Positions 32,565 to 43,652 of a stretch of DNA of 64,000 nucleotides are shown piece after piece. A model generated the notes under the pieces. That model made no database searches, had not been told where the DNA came from, and saw only the letters and a list, made by a program, of their open reading frames with translations. Position numbers and translations under genes: made by a program. The stretch is from Petaurus breviceps papuanus (lineage: Eukaryota; Chordata; Mammalia; Diprotodontia; Petauridae): NCBI GenBank assembly GCA_028583685.1, contig JAMXIF010001194.1, positions 21,926,313-21,990,312 on the forward strand. The letters are read 5' to 3'. Position 1 is the first letter of the stretch, and every line of letters starts with the position of its first letter.

Positions 32565-34190
32565 TTCATTAAACATTTATTTAGTGCCTACTATGTGTCA
32601 GGCACTGTAATAAGTACTGAGGATATTTTTAAAAGGCAAAGAAGAGTCCCTATTCTCAAGGAGCTCACAACCTAATGGGAGAAGAGATAACATGCAAACA
32701 ACTATGTACAAATGAGATGTATACAGGATAAATTGGAGATTGTATCAGAGGAAAAGACTGGCAAAAGTTTCTTGGAGATGGTGGGACTTTAACTGAGACT
32801 GGAAGAAAGTGAGGGAAGCTAGGCAGCAGAGATGAAAGGGCAGATTGTTCCAGACATGGGAGATAACTAGTAAAATGCTCGGAGTTGGGAAGTGGAGTGT
32901 GAGGAAAATCAAGGAGGCCATTATCACTGTATATAGTGTATATAGGGGGTGAGGGACAAGGATGATGTGTAAGGACAGGGCCAGGTTATAGAGGGATTCC
33001 AAAACCATACAGAGGATGTTGTTTGATCCTGGAGGTAAGAATGAATCACTATAGTTTACTGACTGGAAGAAATGGCGATATGTATGTCAGAACTCTACTT
33101 TACAAAGATCTGTTTGACAGCTGAATAGAATATGGACTGGAATGGGGAGAGATTTGAATCAGGGAGACCAGCCAGTAGGCAAGTTTAAGGTGATGAGGGT
33201 CTGCACCAGGGTGATGACAGTGTCAGAGGAGAGAAGGGGGTGGAGCATGTATACAAGAGATGCTAAAAAGGTAGAAATGGCAGGATTGGGGGGGGGGTGA
33301 AAAGGTGAGAAATGGAGGACACCTCAGTTGCAAAGCTGAGTGGTTGGGAGGGGGTACTCTGGACAAGAATCCATCAGTCAGCCAATCAATAAACATTTAT
33401 TAATGTGCCAGTCGCTGGGCTAAGTGCTAGGAATATAAAGGGGAAAAAGAGGTAAAAGACAATCCCTGTCTTCAAGGAATTCACAATCAAATGAGGGAGA
33501 CAACAAACAAACAAATGTGTGCAAACAAGCTATATTCATGATAAATAGGAAACAATTAAGAGAGGAAAGGCACCAGAATTAAGAGGAATTGGAAAATTCT
33601 TCCAGGAAAAGATGGGATTTTGATTGTGACTTAAAGGAATCCAGAGAAGTCAATAGATGGAGATGAGAAGGGAGAGTATTCCAGTCATGAGAGACAGTCA
33701 GAGAAAATGCCAAGAGATAAACTGTCTTCTTCAGTGGTATGGATGTTAGGAAGAGGGAAGGTTTGGGAATGAAAGATGAATTCAATTTTGGACATGCCAA
33801 GTTTAAGACATCTACAGGACATCCAATGTGAGATGTCTAATAGCGATTGAAAATGTGAGAATGGAGATCATGAGAGAGTATAGGCATGGACAAATAGATC
33901 TGAGAAATATCTGCGTAGAGATATTAGTGGAATCCTTAGTAGTTGATGAGATAACCAAATGACATAGTATAGAGGAAGAAGAAAAAAGGGCTAAGGATAT
34001 AGCCTTGGAGGGTGCTCTGCTTAGCAGGCATTCAACCAACAGTGGATGAAGATCCAGCAAAAGGGACTGAGAACAAGCCGTCAGACAGGAAGGAGGAGAA
34101 CCAGGAGAGAGCAGTGTCATGAAGACCTAGAAAGAAGGATCAAAGAGAAAAAAGAGCATTGTTGACTATTGCAGAGACCTGTTCTCTGCT
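32565..34190 (-). mobile_element. L2 LINE with reverse-transcriptase region
   Basis: Outer L2 runs 32565-33365 and 33735-34190. The 3' terminus is at 32565 (AACATTTATTTAGTGCCTAC, CTATGTGTCAGGCACTGTAA). Minus-strand 34120-33812 translates to the RT palm: a SRAPSKAISLALFS stretch in the position of GVPQGSVLGPLLFS, then YSLMISILTFSIAIRHLTLD where the YADD box is no longer readable, then HLTLDVLQMS*T-type NMSKTELI remnants. Stops interrupt it; non-functional. About 1.27 kb of L2 after removing the nested copy. Confidence 0.87.
33368..33733 (-). mobile_element. Second L2 LINE 3' fragment nested in the first
   Basis: A new L2 terminus (ATCAATAAACATTTATTAAT, CTGTCTTCAAGGAATTCACA) restarts inside the outer L2. 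It runs to GAAAATGCCAAGAGATAAAC, after which the outer L2 resumes at GATGTTAGGAAGAGGGAAGG. Confidence 0.82.
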
Positions 34191-34191
34191 A

Positions 34192-34588
34192 AGTCCTACT
34201 ATAAGCCCTCATTGTGTAAGGGAGGTGATGTAGGGTTCCCAAAGGTTTTACCAGCACGGCACAGGCTCTAACATGGTCTACCAAACTGACTGAGCTTCAG
34301 ACATAAGCCCATGGACTATATGCCTATTGTTGAAGGAACAGCCGGTCTATGTTTGAAGATGCTGATTACCAGGTTGGCCTGGGTTCATCAGGATGATGAC
34401 GTATTGGCTATCACAACTCTTAAAGACCACCCACTAAGTCATAGAAAGGTGAGATATATTTGTGGAAGAAATTGTTCTACCAATAAAACTATAGATCTTT
34501 GGAATATTGAGGAAAGTGCAGTTGTCTATGTATTTTTCTCTTCTTCACCTCCATGAGAGCTGGGGCCATCTCTTATCTAAACCCCATT
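34192..34588. other. Unique sequence
   Basis: An 81-codon plus frame (34311-34556) without recognisable motif; no repeat recognised. Confidence 0.45.
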
Positions 34589-34589
34589 A

Positions 34590-34655
34590 TCTCTCCTAGG
34601 GTCTAAAACAGACAATGGAAACAGTGGAGACTTAATATATACTTGTTGGATTAGA
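34590..34655 (+). mobile_element. L2 3'-end fragment
   Basis: TCTCCTAGGGTCTAAAACAG then GACTTAATATATACTTGTTG. Confidence 0.6.
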
Positions 34656-34656
34656 T

Positions 34657-35025
34657 TCAACCAACAATCACTTATTAAGTGCTTACTCTGTAGCAGACAC
34701 TATGCTAGATACTGGTGATATAAAGACAGAAATGAAGTGATCCCTGCCCTCACAAAGTTTATACTCTACCAAGGGAAGATGATTTGGTTGCATGCAAGTA
34801 TATACAAAATACATCCCCCAAATGCAAAGTAATTAGGAAAGGGGAATTAATTCCAAGAGCCAGTGGAATCAGGAAAGGCTTCATATAGAAATTAGCACTT
34901 GAGCTGAACTTTGAAGAAAACTGGGGATTCTAAAAGGTGGAGGTCATGGGGGGAGCACATTCCAAGGATTGGGGCTGGCTTTATGCAAAGGCATGAAATG
35001 GGAGATAGAGAGTCCTGTGTTGAAC
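34657..35025 (-). mobile_element. L2 LINE 3' fragment
   Basis: CAACAATCACTTATTAAGTG, CCCTGCCCTCACAAAGTTTA, GGAAAGGCTTCATATAGAAA, GGAGCACATTCCAAGGATTG. It abuts the plus-strand L2 end at 34655, giving an inverted L2 pair. Confidence 0.84.
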
Positions 35026-35104
35026 TGCTTTGTAGAAACTTGCTACTGAGAGTGATATTTTTCAGTTTACATCATCAACTCTTGTACCTAACTGAAACCT
35101 AGCA

Positions 35105-35155
35105 GAGGCAAAGGAGCTTCCCTGCCCTCAAAAAGTTTCCAGTCTAAATGGAGAA
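35105..35155 (-). mobile_element. L2 fragment
   Basis: CTTCCCTGCCCTCAAAAAGT and TTCCAGTCTAAATGGAGAA only. Confidence 0.55.
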
Positions 35156-35157
35156 GC

Positions 35158-35678
35158 AAGACTTAGACCACTAGAGAGCATTCCAAAGCAGTGTATTAAA
35201 AACCCTCCAGACCTGTTCCCTTGGCTACTTCTCCATATGATTCTATCCTGGCCCCTTTCCCACACTGACAAAAGGGAAGCTCTAATAGAGGAGAGCTGCC
35301 CAGTTCTGAAACCTCAGGCGCTGTAAATGTCTGAATGCCATTACTCACCACTTTTGTATGCTGAACCAATCCAGCTCTGGGAGGGGGCTGATTGACTCAG
35401 AAGGGAACCTCATTCTCAAATGGTGCTGCTGGGTTATCTGGCTCATATGCCAGATTTTCCCTGTATTTTCAGAGAATGTGCCTGCTGTCTCTCATCAGGT
35501 AGTTTCTTCTAGGAAAGACAGAAAGTTTCAACAAATCAGGCCATCTCCTTTGCTGGGTCAAGTCCCAATTGCATCAATTAAGTGCTTCAAACTGAGAGGT
35601 TGAACAGCTTCTCCACTGACTACTGCCATCCATACTACTGAGGTTACTGGTTTTTCTCAGAAAACGGTCTCCTGGGAT
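35158..35678. other. Unique sequence
   Basis: An 81-codon frame at 35358-35603 has no recognisable domain. Confidence 0.45.
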
Positions 35679-35679
35679 A

Positions 35680-35806
35680 GGGGGAAGGTCACTGGATCTG
35701 AAGTTGGACAACCTGATTTCAAGTCCTGGTGTTACCATTTATTACTTGTGTGACCTTAGGCAAGTAACCTCTCTGGACTTTGGTTTATAAAATGAGCAGG
35801 TGAAGA
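35680..35806 (+). mobile_element. SINE fragment
   Basis: GGTCACTGGATCTGAAGTTG, TTGTGTGACCTTAGGCAAGT, then a decayed tail. Confidence 0.7.
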
Positions 35807-35807
35807 A

Positions 35808-36002
35808 GAAAAACTTCCTAGTAATTAGCATTGTTCCAAAATGTAATGAGTTTTCTCAGAAAGTAATAGATTCCCCATAGCTAGAGGTAATCAAGCAAAG
35901 CCTGGATGATGAGTTAGAGATGTTAGTTGAGTAGACTCTTGCTTGATATGAATTGGAGTAGGTAATCTCTGGGACTCCTTGTCCAGAGATTCTGTGACTA
36001 TG
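35808..36002 (+). mobile_element. CR1/L3 LINE 3' end
   Basis: AAAACTTCCTAGTAATTAGC, GAGTTTTCTCAGAAAGTAAT, AATCAAGCAAAGCCTGGATG, GAGATTCTGTGACTATG: CR1/L3 terminus in sense orientation, ending on the family's typical TTCTGTGA repeats. Confidence 0.78.
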
Positions 36003-36119
36003 TGTGTGAATGATTCCTAAAGTCCTTATGATTTCCTAAAGCAGAATAACGAGCTTTCCTTTTTTTAATCCCTAGAATGCTCATTGGCTACACAAAACAT
36101 TTTAGTGCTTCACTAATTC

Positions 36120-36215
36120 CTCTTTGATTCATTCATATCACTACCCCATCTAAAAACTTTCAGTGTTTCCCCATGGCCTATTGAATAAAATATAAACTCC
36201 TGGTCTTAGTCTAGG
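36120..36215 (+). mobile_element. L2 LINE ORF fragment
   Basis: TCAGTGTTTCCCCATGGCCT and ATTGAATAAAATATAAACTC match the L2 C-terminal coding region, also seen at 38960-39010. Confidence 0.65.
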
Positions 36216-36219
36216 AGGA

Positions 36220-36378
36220 GGCAGTGTGGTGTGACTGGACGGAAAGAACATAGGGCTTGGGACCAGGAAACCAGATTGGAATTCTAATTCTCCTACTTGC
36301 TGTGTGGCTTTGGACATGTCACCTAAACCCTCTGGGTCCCAGCTTCCTCATCTGTAAAATAAAGGGACTAGAAAGGGG
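36220..36378 (+). mobile_element. MIR-like SINE
   Basis: GGCAGTGTGGTGTGACTGGA, GGACATGTCACCTAAACCCT, TTCCTCATCTGTAAAATAAA. Confidence 0.8.
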
Positions 36379-36584
36379 AAAAAATGCCTAATTGTTAAAG
36401 CAGCCCAGAGGAAAACTGAGCTGCTCCAGGAAGTCATGATTTCTTCATCATCAAGGTCCCGCTACTGTACACACACATACACACTAGCTGTGAGGACCAA
36501 AGGAGGTTAAATGTGAAGGACTTGGAAAGCCTCAAAGCACTAAGAACATATGCTATTATTATATATTAGTAATAAATATTGCTC

Positions 36585-36682
36585 CAACCTAGGAATACAT
36601 TGGATTTCAAGGTAGAAGACTTTGGTTTAAATTTTGACCCTTCCTCTAGGACCTTGTTCTATTGACAAATGCCCCAAGCTCC
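36585..36682 (+). mobile_element. SINE fragment
   Basis: TTGGATTTCAAGGTAGAAGA, GGTTTAAATTTTGACCCTTC; weak. Confidence 0.45.
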
Positions 36683-36724
36683 AATTTTCATTCTCTCTCA
36701 TTCTACTGGCTCCTTCTTCATGTC

Positions 36725-37985
36725 TTTTCTTTTGTCATTTTCAGTTTTTTTGATATGTTTTGCTTTTACATTACATTTACAGATTGTCTCCACTTCATAA
36801 GAGGATTCTTATAACAAGCTAAAACAGTAAAGTAAAACTAATAATACAGTGACCCTATCTGAAAGTGAATGCAACATTTCACATCTATAGTACTCCCCCA
36901 CCTCTCTATGAAAAAAAACATTAGTAGAAAACTATTTTATCCCTATACTATGCCATCCCATTAAAAAAGTGAAAAAACAAATTTATTAAAGCAAACATGG
37001 ATAGTTAATCAAAATAAGTTCCCTCATTGACTATATACATATATATATGAATATGTATTTGTACATTTTATACAAATATATGTATGTATATAAATAAATG
37101 TATAAGTATATATGTACAAATATACATAAATATAAATACACATATCTATATACCTATAATTGTACAGACTAAATCCATCATCCCCTCTCTAATGGATAGT
37201 GTATTCTATCATCAATCTTTTGAAATCCTGAATGACCATTGTATTGATCATGGTTGTTTCACAACATAGTTGTCTTCACAATATTGTTGTCATTGTATAA
37301 ATCATTCTCATGGTTCTGCTCATTTCATTCTTCATCAATTCTAAAAAGTCATCAAAGTTGTTCATTTTTATAGTGTCAATGTTATGATAGAAATTATTCT
37401 AGTATAGCTTATTTCACTCTGCATCAGTTCGTCTTTCCCTGTCTTTTCAAAATCATCTATTTCCTACTTCCTTACAGCACAATATCTCAATCACATTCAT
37501 ATACTACAACTTATTTAGTCATTCCTCAATTGTTGAATATCCTCTTATTTCCAGTTTTTGCTTCCACAAAAAGAGTTGTTTCATACATATCCATGTATAT
37601 GTATGTATATGTGTGTATGTGTGCATGTGTGTGTATTACCTAGAGAATCATTTCTTCTTTTTTTATCTCTTGTGAGTATTGACCTAGAAGTGGTATAGCT
37701 GGTCAAAGGGCATTCACTCTTTAGTAAATTTTTGTGTGTAATTCCAAATTGCTTTCCAGAATAGTTGTGCCCGTTCACAGGTCTGCCAACAGTGTGTTAC
37801 ACTGTTGGTGTTTTCCCACAGCATCTCCAACATTTATCAATTTTCTTTTTATTTTTCAAAGAATATTATCTTTGACATTCTAATGGGTGGGAAATGGAAA
37901 GCCAGAATTGTTTTAATTTGCATATCTCTAGTAGTGATTTGGAGATTTTTTTTTCACATGGCTATAGATGCAAACATTCTAGGTC
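36725..37985 (-). mobile_element. L1 LINE 3' region
   Basis: Reversed L1. 37420-37790 carries the C-terminal end of ORF2: reading the minus strand near 37540, the CAATTGAGGAATGACTAAAT and GTAGTATATGAATGTGATTG segments match the sense copy at 49735-49790. 37790-37980 continues upstream through CAACAGTGTGTTACACTGTT and TTTTAATTTGCATATCTCTA, ORF2 sequence read in reverse. 36725-37200 is decayed 3' UTR with expanded ATAT runs. More diverged than the copy at 49620. Confidence 0.8.
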
Positions 37986-38109
37986 CCAACCCTGCCATCC
38001 CTTCAAGCTATCACATTATATCACAAGCCATTTTCCTTTATTTTTTCCTCCCTTTTTACTGCCAAACTCCAAGAAAGAAAAAGACAACAATTTTCATTGA
38101 TTCCATACC

Positions 38110-39150
38110 CTCACAGTCTACATTTGGTCTTTTAATCTGGCCTTATAGCCAACCACTTAACTAAATCAGATATCTCAACTGATAAATCCTATGTCCTTTT
38201 CTCTGTCTTCATCCGCCTTAACCTTGTAGCAGATCTTGACATTGTTAACTCTACCCCTTCTCCAGGATGCCCTCTTCTCCCCTGACTTATAAAACACTAT
38301 TCTTTCCTGAATTTCCCTCCACCTATCTGACTGTTCCTCCTCAGTCTCTTTTGATGCATCTTATCTATCTCCTTTCCCCTAACTATGGATGTATCCCTAA
38401 GGCAGATGCCTGACAAGACTATGTTCTAAGCCCTCTTCTCTCCCTACACACCTATCTTGGTGATTTCATCAGTTCACATAAGTTCAATTATCTCTATGCA
38501 AATTACTCATACATATACAGCCTATTTTTCTACCCTGAATTTCACTCCCTTTGCCAACTGTCTGCTAGATATCTCTACCTGCATTTCCCATAACCATCTT
38601 GAATGATGTCCAAAACCAAGTTCACCATCTTCCCAACCTCTCTAAATATGCCTCTGCTCCTTTTTTCTGACAAGAGTATCAGCATCCTCCTAGTCACCCA
38701 GGTGAAGAATCTCAAGGCATATTTGACTCCTCTCCCTCCCTCACGCTTACATTGAATTAGTTATTGCCAAGTCCTGTTTATTTGACCTCTACATATCTTG
38801 CATCAGTTCCCTTTTCTCTATTTACATGTCCATCATCATAGGTTATACCCTATTGTTAGAGCTGCCTATGTGGTCTTCTCATCACTTACACAGCAACAGA
38901 GTTAAGATTTCTGAGGATCGTGTCTGACAATGTCATTCCTCTGTTTTAAAAAAAATGTTTCAGTGGCTTCTTTTTGGCTCTAAAGTAAAATCCAAACTCT
39001 TTAGCTTGGTATTTAAGGCCCATTACAATCTAGGTACAGCCTACCTTTCAGCCTTCTTTCATGTTATTCTCCTTATACACTATGATGGAACCAAATGAAA
39101 TAACTATTTCCATACTTGGTGTGCCATTAGCCCCCTCCATGTATTTGAAG
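38110..39150 (+). mobile_element. L2 LINE ORF2 fossil
   Basis: Sense-strand L2. 38210-38480 covers the palm upstream of the catalytic box (CTTGGTGATTTCATCAGTTC encodes the LGDFISS block). 38480-38510 encodes NYLYANYSYIYS, where YADD would be expected. 38560-38640 holds the LLDIS and MSKTKFTIF-type remnants. 38940-39130 is the C-terminal region (GTGGCTTCTTTTTGGCTCTA, AAGGCCCATTACAATCTAGG). Continues at 39360 after a nested SINE. Multiple stops. Confidence 0.85.
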
Positions 39151-39157
39151 AAGCTAT

Positions 39158-39352
39158 TCTGATTGTGGGAAAGAGGAAAGAACTAGGGATTTGGAGTCAG
39201 AGAAACAATATTCAGGTTCTGACTCTGTCACTTGCTGCCTGGACGGACTTGGGGCAAGTCTCCTAAAACTCTCTGGGACTCAGTTTCCTCATTTGAGAAA
39301 TGAAGGGGTTGGACTAGATGACATCTGGCTTTTGATATTAAGAATATATGCT
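39158..39352 (+). mobile_element. MIR-like SINE nested in L2
   Basis: GATTTGGAGTCAGAGAAACA, TCACTTGCTGCCTGGACGGA, CAGTTTCCTCATTTGAGAAA, GGGGTTGGACTAGATGACAT. Confidence 0.85.
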
Positions 39353-39357
39353 TCCTT

Positions 39358-39612
39358 AGCTCTTTCAGATTTCTTCCTATATTCCAATACTTAGTTCAGG
39401 GACCTCCTCCTCTCTGAAGATTTCACTGTTCTCCCTAGCTGCTACTAATGCTCACTTCATCTTCACATATCCGTAGAACACTTCATCTGATCTCTCCTTT
39501 TCCCTGTCTTCTGTTACACTTAGCTGTACACATGTATCCCCCCTCAGTAGATTCCAAATTCCTTGAAGTTAGGGATGATTCTCAGGTCCTTGCACAGAAT
39601 AAGTGTGTTAAT
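39358..39612 (+). mobile_element. L2 LINE 3' end, continuation
   Basis: CTCTCTGAAGATTTCACTGT is the conserved end of ORF2, followed by AAATTCCTTGAAGTTAGGGA and CAGGTCCTTGCACAGAATAA, the L2 3' terminus. Confidence 0.8.
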
Positions 39613-39639
39613 CTCCAGAGGCCAGAATTAGGAGAAATA

Positions 39640-39892
39640 GGTAGCAGCTGAAATGAGAAAATTTAGGCTTGATGTGATGACAACCTTGCAAATGATTACA
39701 GTTGTTCCAAGAAGGAATGGACTGCCTCAGGAGGTGGTGGCTTCTTTCTTTCTGTAGGTCTTCAAGCAGAGGTTGCAGGACTACTTGTCCAGTATGTTAT
39801 ACTGGGGATTTCTTCATGCACGGGTTGACTTGATAGGCTCTGAGGTCCATCCCAGCTCTTAAATTCTGTAATCCTATGATTCTCTGTAGAAA
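39640..39892 (+). mobile_element. CR1/L3 LINE 3' end
   Basis: GCCTCAGGAGGTGGTGGCTT, GGTCTTCAAGCAGAGGTTGC, GACTTGATAGGCTCTGAGGT, TGTAATCCTATGATTCTCTG. Complete terminus. Confidence 0.88.
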
Positions 39893-39894
39893 CA

Positions 39895-40170
39895 AGTGGG
39901 ATTTAGGGTGGCCTTGGTCAGATTGTGAATTAATGTGAATTAGTGATCTTTGTCTTTTGTCCTGAGTCTGGTCAATCTGAACCTTTTTTCCTTCATTAGT
40001 GAGGCTTCTTCACACACACACATTCCTCAGACTTTAAGGGTCCTCATCCTCTCTCCCTATAGAACTCCCAGAATCTACTAGGTGGTTCTGCTCCCAAATT
40101 GATTATTCACACTCAAGTGTGAATAACTAAGAACCTTAAGTTGTGGTGGGGGCAGAGGGGATGGAGAGCA
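39895..40170. other. Unique sequence
   Basis: Contains CACACTCAAGTGTGAATAAC, a short dyad near 40108; otherwise nothing seen. Confidence 0.4.
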
Positions 40171-40281
40171 TTTTAACAGATTGTTGTTCAGTCATGTCTC
40201 ACTCTTCACGTCCCCATTTAGGGTTTTCTTGGCAGACATACTGGAGTGGTTTGCCATTTCTTTCTCCAATTTTAACAGATT
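40171..40281 (-). mobile_element. Truncated RTE/SINE tail insertion
   Basis: An 87-base insert (40183-40269), GTTGTTCAGTCATGTCTCAC through TTTGCCATTTCTTTCTCCAA, is the reversed RTE-type tail alone. It is flanked by perfect 12-bp repeats TTTTAACAGATT. This is a severely 5'-truncated insertion of either the RTE LINE or an RTE-tailed SINE. Confidence 0.88.
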
Positions 40282-40795
40282 AGTATGGAACAAAGTCTTC
40301 AGCTAAAAGGAGGAAGCAATGACAAGAAAATTTAGCAGTTAAAACTGGACACAGATGATTTGTTTTATTTCAAGAAGCAGAAATAAGTGGGAGAGGAGTT
40401 CTGTGGTTCAGAGCTATTAGGCAGCTAAGTCAGCAAAGAAAAGGAAAAGAAAGAGAGATTAGAATGATGTATATGAAAGCTACGTTACAATCTGAATAGA
40501 GGAAATACTAAAGAGGGTTTTGATGGTAAATCTTCTTAAGATGAGAGGAGAGAAACAGAGGATGAAACCTCCAACTCTGACCCTCAAAAAATAAGTGGAA
40601 ACAATCTTAAATTGATAACAAGATGGTTGACCTCAGACCTAAGGCAAGATGACGTTATACTTATTCATCCTTGGCACCAAGGGCCTCAGCAACATTTTCT
40701 GGATATCATATTTTTTCAAAGATTTAATGCTCATCTAGAAATTTCTAATAATCTCTTCCCCAAACAGTTCGTGCAGTTGACTACAGCTACCCAAC
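40282..40795. other. Unique sequence with the longest non-repeat open frame
   Basis: The frame 40612-41016 (134 codons) starts here but runs into a CR1/L3 tail from 40800. No domain, no codon bias that I can see; judged chance. Confidence 0.45.
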
Positions 40796-40799
40796 ATGA

Positions 40800-41080
40800 A
40801 TTCTCCACTGGAACAAAGAATAGAAATTATAGAGAAGCAGATTTCAGTCCCAGGTACAGAATGAATTGTGAAGAAAAGCTTCCTGACATTTTGAGCTCTC
40901 CAAAAGTAGTAGAAAGGGCTGCTTCTGGAGATCAGCAGAAATCTCCCCTCAAAGGGAGGCTGGATGAAAACTTCCCAAGGGTGTTATGGAAAAGGTTCTT
41001 ATCAGGTATGTGTTGAACTAGACAATCTCTGAGGCTCCTTCCAGCTCTGAAATTTATGTGATTCCTTGGTTCCTAAAATC
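40800..41080 (+). mobile_element. CR1/L3 LINE 3' end
   Basis: AATAGAAATTATAGAGAAGC, GAGATCAGCAGAAATCTCCC, TGTTGAACTAGACAATCTCT, CTCCTTCCAGCTCTGAAATT. Confidence 0.75.
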
Positions 41081-41084
41081 TTAG

Positions 41085-41255
41085 AACATGATAGCTTGAA
41101 GGGGCCTGAAAAATTATATTGTCCCGTTTCTCCTTTTACAGATGATGAAAATGAGACTGAGAAAGGGAAAGAGATTTTTCCAAATTCACACAGGTAACTT
41201 TGCCACATCTCTGCTGACATCCAGGTTAGAATTCTTCTTAACAGGGTTAAGAACT
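41085..41255 (-). mobile_element. MIR-like SINE
   Basis: GAACATGATAGCTTGAAGGG, TCCTTTTACAGATGATGAAA, CAAATTCACACAGGTAACTT. Confidence 0.75.
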
Positions 41256-41289
41256 GGAACTATTATTTCATAGGAACAGGAAGCTCGCA

Positions 41290-41485
41290 GGTAAGGGATC
41301 TCTCTCTACCAAAGCCGATCAGCAACTTCTCAGCAGCTTTTACTCTTAAAGAATTATCTAGGGCACCAAGAAGTTAAGTGATTTGCCCAGTCATATGACC
41401 AATAGATTGTCACAAGTAAGACTTAAACTTGAGTCTTCATGGCTTCAAGCTAATTCACTATCCACTTCATCATGTCTGCCTCTCA
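41290..41485 (-). mobile_element. tRNA-derived SINE (second tail type)
   Basis: Reversed tail TCTCTCTACCAAAGCC and TTACTCTTAAAGAATTATCT, core AAGTTAAGTGATTTGCCCAG, head CACTATCCACTTCATCATG. Confidence 0.7.
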
Positions 41486-41487
41486 TT

Positions 41488-42540
41488 CTTCTTTGTAAAT
41501 TAGATTAATTAAGGAGTTTTCTCTGAATGTAGGACAAGTTTGTATTATAGAATTTTTGTTATGAAAGTCAAGGTTACATCCAGCTGAAAAGGTCAGGCCA
41601 CTTTGATGTCACTGTTCAGCTTGGAAAAAAAAGAATCCAGTACACAAGGTGTCAAAGTCATGTTCCCCAGAAGGCAATTTGCCATCCTACCTAGTCCCTG
41701 GGGAACACAGCTTATGGTTCATAGTTGTGTCCTGCTAAGGTTGGTGACAAGTCTCCTGGAAAAGAGCCACACACTGATCCAGGACCATCATAATCCAATT
41801 CTTCCAGAGCTGAGAGAGCCATCATTCTGTTGAGGTAGGTAATCAAGCCAGATGTCTGAGGGGGAAGTCTGATAACCAACTTTTCCAAGGGACAGGGATA
41901 AGAAATTGGGAGAAAAGAGGATAATTGCAAATCTGAATGACTGCTAAGCACTAACTTAATCCTACACAATTGAATAGTAAAAAAATTACAGGACAGGAAA
42001 CAGACAATTGCCAACCAGTTACACCAATACCAAGAAAAGAAAAGTAGTCATTTCAAATTTAGGACCAGTGTAACATGTCTTCCCTATATCTTTTCTCCCA
42101 GAAATGACTTGATCTCAAGTTACTGGGCATTCTAAACCTGTAGAAAAGAGTTACTTCCTTACAATGAATAACAGGAACATGAATGCTGGGAACATATACC
42201 TCTTTTCTAAATGCTTTTTCTAAAATATAAGAGACATGACCCTGAGCTGGAAGAACTCATGTGCCCCCTTAGCTATCATTCATGCTATTTCAGAAATTCA
42301 GTGTTTTGATGTGTACAACTTCAGATCGAACCTCGAGTCTTACTAAAGTCCATTCCTTCAGTCTACAATGCTCTTGTTACAGCATTGTAGCTTCCCAAAA
42401 GCTTAGCAAAGTATCTTGCACAGTTAGTACTTTAAAAATGTTTCTCAAATTCAATAGAATTTAATTTTAAGTTTCTTTGATTTTGATTTTAAGAAAGAAG
42501 AACTTTCTATAATGATCCCACCTGTTGGTGGCATATATTC
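41488..42540. other. Unique sequence, no gene seen
   Basis: Short frames only, none with recognisable motif. Confidence 0.5.
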
Positions 42541-42574
42541 ATGGAATCATAAAATCTCAAGATAGAAAGGACTT

Positions 42575-42770
42575 CTGAGAGGCACTAGGGTACAATAGCA
42601 AGAGTGCTGGCTTTGGAGATAGAACATGTGGGTAAAAAAATCTATTTTTGTCACTTACTTAGCTGTGTGACTTTCAGAAAGTCATTTAACCTCTCTGGAC
42701 CTCAGTGTCCTCATCTTTAAAACAAAAAGGTTGGACCCAGAGACCTCTAAGATCCCTGGCATTTATTGTG
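42575..42770 (+). mobile_element. MIR-like SINE
   Basis: GGGTACAATAGCAAGAGTGC, TAGCTGTGTGACTTTCAGAA, CCTCTCTGGACCTCAGTGTC, GGTTGGACCCAGAGACCTCT. Confidence 0.82.
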
Positions 42771-42878
42771 ATTACCATTGTCCTGGTGAAGACAGAGCTA
42801 GTTATTCCCTCTTTCTGACTCCCACCCATATTCAAATATTTACCTGTATTCCTTTATAAACTATAGACTATGGACATT

Positions 42879-43350
42879 TGTAGTGGCAACCACACTGGCA
42901 TACCCAGGATGGCTGCTAGCACAGGTTCTTAGATCTGCTTTACTAGGAAAGATAGTGGTTCAAGGAGTCAACAATCTTTTTTTAATTACATTCATTAGTT
43001 CAGGGGGAAAAGCTGAACTTCAGATAATATCCAAACAGAGAAAATAGAGAAAATACAAGCAGAGAAATAAGTACCAACAGACAGGGCTTCTGTCTGAGAA
43101 ATTAGCACAGATCAACAGACAGATCCAACTGTCTGACCAAGTCAATACATACATAATTAACAGAGAGAGGAGCACCAGCATCTGGGTTTTTCAAAGCCGG
43201 GGGGGGGGGGGGCGCTCCTTAATGGCTACTCTCACAGAAGGGTCACTGTAATGTTAATGGGATATATGATCTTCTCTGCCCATTAATAGGTCTCACACAG
43301 AGCCCATTAAGGGAAGCTTGCTTAGGGAAGGTTTGCTGACTACAACATTC
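42879..43350. mobile_element. LTR fossil fragments in head-to-head arrangement
   Basis: 42879-43235 matches the first part of the LTR at 22113 in the same orientation (TGTAGTGGCAACCACACTGG). 43249-43350 matches the other end of the same LTR in the opposite orientation (TGTAATGTTAATGGGATATA). The fragments are incomplete and rearranged. Same family as 44256-44798. Confidence 0.7.
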
Positions 43351-43620
43351 CACCCCTTGGTGAGATTAGTTTTCTTTTCAGTCCCAAGGGGAAAGAAATT
43401 ATGAAAAAGGAAGTACCTAAAGGGTCACCTTATATACCAGCTCCAGCTCGTCTTAGTCTCACCAAAACCACTAAACTCATTGCATAGAGGAATCTAGGTC
43501 CACCAAATACTGCTCTTCCCGAGGGCTTGCCAACCTCTTTACATCTCCTAGATGCTCAATTTTGTCAGAAATGTTGGGAAGGGAAAATCCAAAGAGGGAG
43601 TCTGATATTACTTTAGTTAG
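43351..43620. mobile_element. Possible internal remnant of the LTR element
   Basis: Lies directly beside the LTR end. A purine-rich stretch on the minus strand (near 43350-43360) sits where a polypurine tract would. No gag, pol or env homology that I can recognise; it may equally be unrelated unique DNA. Confidence 0.3.
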
Positions 43621-43652
43621 TTATTTTAATCAACCAATAAGCACTTATCAAG

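Noticed and set aside
40612-41016. 134-codon plus-strand frame
   Set aside because: Its second half lies in a CR1/L3 3' tail and its first half has no recognisable domain.
43249-43350. Reading this as a separate complete LTR
   Set aside because: Only one end of the LTR is represented; treated as a fragment of the rearranged block.
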